Of a DNA stretch of 64,000 bases, positions 59,865-64,000 are shown one piece after another (the stretch's first letter is position 1; every line of letters begins with the position of its first letter). The stretch lies in NCBI GenBank assembly GCA_018873245.2, contig JAEMBT020000002.1, positions 1,432,001-1,496,000 on the forward strand, given 5' to 3'. The notes under the pieces are model-generated. The model was not told the origin of the DNA and did no database searches. It worked only from the letters and a program-made list of their open reading frames with translations. The stretch comes from Archegozetes longisetosus. Its lineage: Eukaryota; Arthropoda; Arachnida; Sarcoptiformes; Trhypochthoniidae. The translations under genes were made by a program, and so were the position numbers.

Positions 59865-61379
59865 ATGTCTATAAAAGATATTTGTTCAGATATTCCAGTT
59901 AATCAAACAATATATTTGAGCAGATATGGATCAAATGATTCAGATAAAACAATAAGCTTCATAGATGCGTGGCAACCTCCATTGATCTTCGATATTAATG
60001 TAACAAAAATTTGTGGTCCTATCTTCAACATATTAATGGAAGTGTCATCACGATTAGGCTACAAGTAGTTGATAATTATTGCTTTGGCTTAAGCAAAAAT
60101 TCAAAAGGAATGAAATTTAGCTGATGAAAGTTTTTCTATTATTTTTCAGTATATTGAGAATAAGATACCCTTCGGATAGACTTGAGTACATGGAACTTAT
60201 AACAAGTGATAGATGGAAGGTTTTATTACAACCGATCACTCCTTCATTGATTGAAATGGCGGAAGAGGCCCTTTCTGTGAGCGAATTTGGGTTTACAAGT
60301 CGAGTCTTTAGCATTGAATCAGAAGGTCATGTCTCAACTATGATTCGTCCGGGGCATAGATATGCTTTTGAATTTATTCTTGGATTCGAAATTCCAGTTT
60401 GGATAACAATCTTTTCGGTCTTATTCTTGATACCATTAATTTTTACCTTCATTGATAAATCTTTTTCAAGTTATTTAGAAAATTTATGGAATTATTCTTA
60501 TATTATTCTATCTGAACCAATACCTAAAATGCCTAAATCTTTATTGAAAAGATTTATGCTGACATTTTGGATGATATCCTGTACAATACTGTTAGCTTCA
60601 TATGGGGGTGTTTTGAGAGGAATATTCATGAAAGCTGTTACCGATGATTATGTGGACACTTGGGAAGAGCTTCAGCTTAGAAAAGACCTAAAAATTGTAA
60701 CTATGGAAGGATCTATTTTGGATAGTTATGTACAAAAGTTCAAGAATAAAGAAACGATGGCCAGTGATTTTGCTTCTCGTTTAGAAACCATTAAACTAGG
60801 ATATTATGATAATATAACTGAAATCATTTTTGAAAAATTATTCAGTGGCCAATATGCTATATCATATCTTGAATCTATCATAAGTGACTGTCACTTTTTG
60901 CAAATATATTCTTTGATAAAAGAAGAGGTGAATGTGATAAAATACACATTTCCAAAAATGGATTGACGACATCTCCGAATTTCTTATACATTTCTAAAAG
61001 TTTGGACTCTTCTGTCAGAAAATTACTGAATAGCGTGTGAGTATTGAGAAAAATTTTATGTAATGATTAAATTATTGAATAATTGCTTTAATATTGCTCG
61101 ATCGTTGAGTTGAACTGTTTTTTAATTTGAATTTAAAACAGAATTTTGAGATCACAAGAATATGGTTTATATGGAGAGTGGACTGCAATTGCACAAAAGT
61201 TAAAATCTTCATACAATCTAAGATTCGACGTTATTCATAATGAAAAGTACCGATACGAAATATTAGCTCTCAGTAGATTACACGGTGTCTTTCAATTTTG
61301 GTTTATAGGATTATGCATATCATTTTTCTCGTTATTAGTCGATAAATATTATAATAACATTCTAACTAGTGGAAAGTGA
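59865..61379 (+). pseudogene. Ionotropic-receptor-like channel, third copy, one-base frameshift
   Basis: Exons 59865-60064, 60150-61036 and 61142-61379; the first and last introns are at homologous positions and phases (2 and 2) to the two minus-strand copies, while their middle intron is absent. M1 (VWITIFSVLFLIPLIFTF), pore helix, M3 (FMLTFWMISCTILLASYGGV) and M4 (FQFWFIGLCISFFSLLVDKY) are clear. At 60961-60966 the frame meets TGA (atggattgacgaca). One missing G would make TGG and continue into TTSPNFLYISKSLDSSVRKL up to the splice donor, and the total length is exactly one base short. Real or assembly-made pseudogene of about 441 aa. It is more divergent than the tandem pair; ligand unknown. 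Confidence 0.72.
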
Positions 61380-62758
61380 ATCCGTATCTGTAACGAACAC
61401 TATATTCTGCACAAAACAGAGTCAATGAATCAATGAGTATGGATATAGGAAATTCCTCTAATAGTGAACACATTTAGCTGTATAATTCAGCTCATTATAA
61501 ACGGATTACTGTTTATGAAAGAACTATGAAAATAAGTCTATGGGATTCTGGCTATCCATACACCTGGGATCTCATGATATATTTTAATAGAGGTCATCAT
61601 CCTGATCAAAATTGTTAATGGGCCCACCTCTGTATAACTTATAGTTTATCCGCTAGATATCCTTAAAGTAAACGTTTAAAGTGAATCTTTGATTTTCTCT
61701 AAGGATATTATAGATATCGAAAAACGGCTTTCATAATTGTAATCAGTGTTAAATTCTACATCGAAATCATATATCATATAATAAAAAATCTTAAAGTGGA
61801 AAAATTCGATATATAATATTTAAAGTCGAATATCTCGAAAAATATTCGATATAAAAAATTTGATTTCATATTCCGAATCAGAGTTTAAAAAATACACATA
61901 GATCAGTTGAAAAGTCAATTTATAAAATAATGAATATCATCCTGCCATCCATACGGGGGATGGAGCTGAAAAATGTGCTCTTATGAAATCACGGCTCAAC
62001 CAAGCGAACCCACTCGCGTTACTTGTCGCCGCCGAAAACCTGACTCGCAAATCTTTTAGGGGTGTTGAGTGGGGGCGGAGGGTGAGGTCCCCACCTATGC
62101 ATTAATGTATCAATAATAACAAATAATTATATCTTATATTATATATAATTGATAGCCAGGGTTTGTCAAACTTCTTTACGACTTCTTTCAAAGTACAGAA
62201 TTGCCATGTTAATGAAAGTGACCATTATTGATATCAAAGTGAAATTTTTTATTTAATAAAATTGAATGAAACGTTTGATGACAATTACTGGCGTAAGTTT
62301 TATCCGACTCTAAATTTCAGAGTTTAATGTTTGATAAGTCAAAGCAAATAGGCAGACAAGTGAATAAATTCAAAATAAACAGTTCTGGTAATATCCAGTA
62401 AGTCAGAATTTTACACACACTTGGAAGTACGATATATCTATTAGCAACTTATTAGTTGGTCAGTTTCATTGAATTTTAGATATAAGCGTCACTTACTTTA
62501 ATTTTGATTTGAAAAAGGTAATAAAATTATTAATAGTGATTCTGTTAATTAAACATGTTTATTTTACAATCGATTACGAGTTATAGTGAACTTACACTCT
62601 TAAAGTGCGTTTTCGCGGTGAAAAATTTTTAAAATGAGTTTCGGAAAGAAAGATTTTGAAAGATTAAAGTTTCAAAAAAGATTTAAAACGGAACCTTGAC
62701 GTTTACACAATGAAATAAATTTTTGATATTCCGTTCTACAATAACTAATGAAAATCAG
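61380..62758. other. Spacer with a short GC-rich island
   Basis: No gene recognised. About 61975-62095 is unusually GC-rich (cactcgcgttacttgtcgcc, gagtgggggcggagggtgag) in otherwise AT-rich DNA. Repeated tcgatat words occur at about 61720-61870. Confidence 0.4.
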
Positions 62759-63441
62759 TAATGCTGCGCAAAGTTTAGATTTGGTGTCTAAAGCTCTAGA
62801 CTTTAGACTTCAAGTCTAAAATTTTGTTTAGACTTTAGACCTCTCGTCTAAAGAATCCTTTAGGCTTTAGACTTAGACTTAATCTAAATCTTCAGACTTA
62901 GATTAGACTTTAGACCCAAAAAAATTAAAGTAAAATAATTTGTGATTATTGATGATATTGAAGGGAATCGGTTCCTGTTTTTTCACTGAAATCTTTACAA
63001 CAAAACTTACATTCTATTCTTTTTTCACTCAATTTTTCAAAATGATCCCATTTCCATGATTTTCTTAGAGGTTTTTCAACACTCATGTCACTTTCTAAAC
63101 CTATAGTTTCATCCTCTAAATCAATTCTGAAGTTCTCAAATTAAAACTGATTGATAACTACAATAAGTTTAAAATTGTCTCTATGACCCATTCATTGAAC
63201 TACTGCAACAAAAAGTTGCAAACATCGAGTTAAATAAAAAAAAGATACTATCTTTTGATTTTATATGATAATTCAATATATTAAATTTCGTAGAGAGTTG
63301 TTACTTTAAAATCTTTTTTGTTGAGGTCTAAAAGTCAGAAATAATTTAAGACTTCAGACTTAGACTCTAGACATAGTCTAAAATTTTTTCTAGACTTTAG
63401 AAATAGTCTAAAGTCTAAAGTCTAGGAACGCACAGCAATAA
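62759..63441 (-). mobile_element. hAT-type element with subterminal ctagactttagac array (683 bp)
   Basis: Both ends carry dense repeats of gtctaaagtctagacttta-type words, with related tips TAATGCTGCGC and (inverted) TTATTGCTGTGC. Flanks aaaatcag and attatcag are a degenerate 8-bp pair. Inside, on the minus strand, is a BED-type finger remnant, the N-terminal domain of many hAT transposases. The catalytic part is missing. Confidence 0.7.
62946..63130 (-). pseudogene. BED zinc-finger remnant of a hAT transposase
   Basis: The open stretch reads LRKSWKWDHFEKLSEKRIEC then KFCCKDF, GTDSLQYHQ and a stop. This follows the BED finger pattern (W.HF...C..C......GT..L..H), cut off before the final His of the motif. 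Confidence 0.75.
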
Positions 63442-63704
63442 ATTATCAGTTATTTAACGCATGCGCATTTTGAGCTTTAATGGGCGGTTCATTTCAAATA
63501 TTTTTTATTTTGTTCTACATATTTGTTTACAAATTTGAAAATATATCTATATTTAGATATATTTTCTAATAATAGTATTATTATTGATTAATATTACAAA
63601 TAATAGTATATATCTATACTACTGTTTGTTTTCCATCACCTCTACGAATCTGCACATTGTTTTATGATTTTCATAAGTTGAGTCCTTCAAAGATATTAAT
63701 CAAC
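63442..63704. other. Spacer before the HARBI1-like gene
   Basis: tgggcggttcatttcaaat at 63481-63499 could be the left end of a Harbinger element, but the right end is outside the window. Nothing else seen. Confidence 0.35.
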
Positions 63705-64000
63705 ATGTGCTCCAAGAAGAAAGCTGTAGCCGCATTGATTGTGCTTCTAGAAGAGCAAAAACGAGAGAAAACAATTCCGACTAGAAAGTTATTTAAACAT
63801 AGGATAAAGAAAGGACACTATGAGAATTTAGTTAAGGAGTTATCATTGGAAGACAAACTATAGGCGTTTCTTGAGGACGGACACAGAAACGTTCAACTCT
63901 ATTGTTGATATTCTAAGACCTGACATAAAGAAACAAATGACGTTAATGCGAGAAATAATATTGCCCGAAGTATGTGTCTCATTAACTTTGAGATTTTGGG
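63705..64000 (+). pseudogene. HARBI1-like (PIF/Harbinger) transposase, 5' part, frameshifted, runs off the window
   Basis: From ATG 63705: KKKAVAALIVLLEEQKREK, GHYENLVKELSLED, then a one-base frame change in an aaa run at about 63852-63858, after which NYRRFLRTDTETFNSIVDIL, RPDIKKQ and LPEVCVSLTLRF continue to the window end. This is the conserved N-terminal order of HARBI1 nucleases. Distinct from the remnant at 18117. The catalytic domain would lie beyond 64000. Confidence 0.78.

Noticed and set aside
1-64000. CRISPR arrays, operons, ribosome binding sites, riboswitches
   Set aside because: The window is clearly eukaryotic (spliceosomal introns, TATA/Inr promoters); no regularly spaced repeats were seen.

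Overview
The window is eukaryotic nuclear DNA: strongly AT-rich, with spliceosomal introns of mostly 50-200 bp, gene-poor spacers and many DNA-transposon relics. The gene content (secreted serpin, RCC1-BTB protein, G-alpha12/13, small ionotropic-receptor-like channels, GH10 glycanases, TATA/Inr promoters, a TTAGG-type repeat) points to an arthropod, most plausibly a mite or other chelicerate. That placement is an inference from gene content, not a species identification.

Layout. 1-2.5 kb: a serpin pseudogene followed by an intact four-exon serpin. 4.9-14.7 kb: a tandem array of four same-strand genes (one dead, one frameshifted) that share a short N-terminal beta-grasp-like module and end in repeated C2H2-type fingers. 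15.2-22.9 kb: two minus-strand ionotropic-receptor-like genes (one frameshifted) flanking a 1,079-bp PIF/Harbinger derivative. 25.1-28.6 kb: a minus-strand gene that joins the same N-terminal module to two trihelix/MADF-like domains, with a long-inverted-repeat Tc1 derivative in intron 1. 30.2-31.0 kb: a hAT relic. 35.3-36.9 kb: an intronless RCC1-BTB gene. 37.3-41.1 kb: three GH10 copies, of which only the last is intact. 43.3-45.2 kb: G-alpha12/13. 49.1-54.3 kb: two divergently transcribed genes with the N-terminal module plus one trihelix-like domain. 54.6-58.5 kb: a decayed transposon stretch holding two unrelated transposases between repeated terminal motifs. 59.9-61.4 kb: a third ionotropic-receptor-like gene, frameshifted. 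62.8-64.0 kb: a hAT element with a BED finger and the start of a HARBI1-like gene.

Main discovery candidate: a gene family seen seven times here plus one fragment. A roughly 85-residue N-terminal module is always split by a phase-0 intron after a conserved (F)E and is attached either to C2H2-type fingers or to trihelix-like domains. The linkers carry many psi-K-x-E (SUMO-consensus-like) sites and basic stretches. I know no described family with this architecture. It behaves like a lineage-specific set of nuclear DNA-binding regulators evolving by tandem duplication, gene conversion, transposon insertion and tail swapping.

Caution: several otherwise clean reading frames are broken by a single missing or extra base in a short homopolymer. 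These may be assembly errors rather than true pseudogenes.
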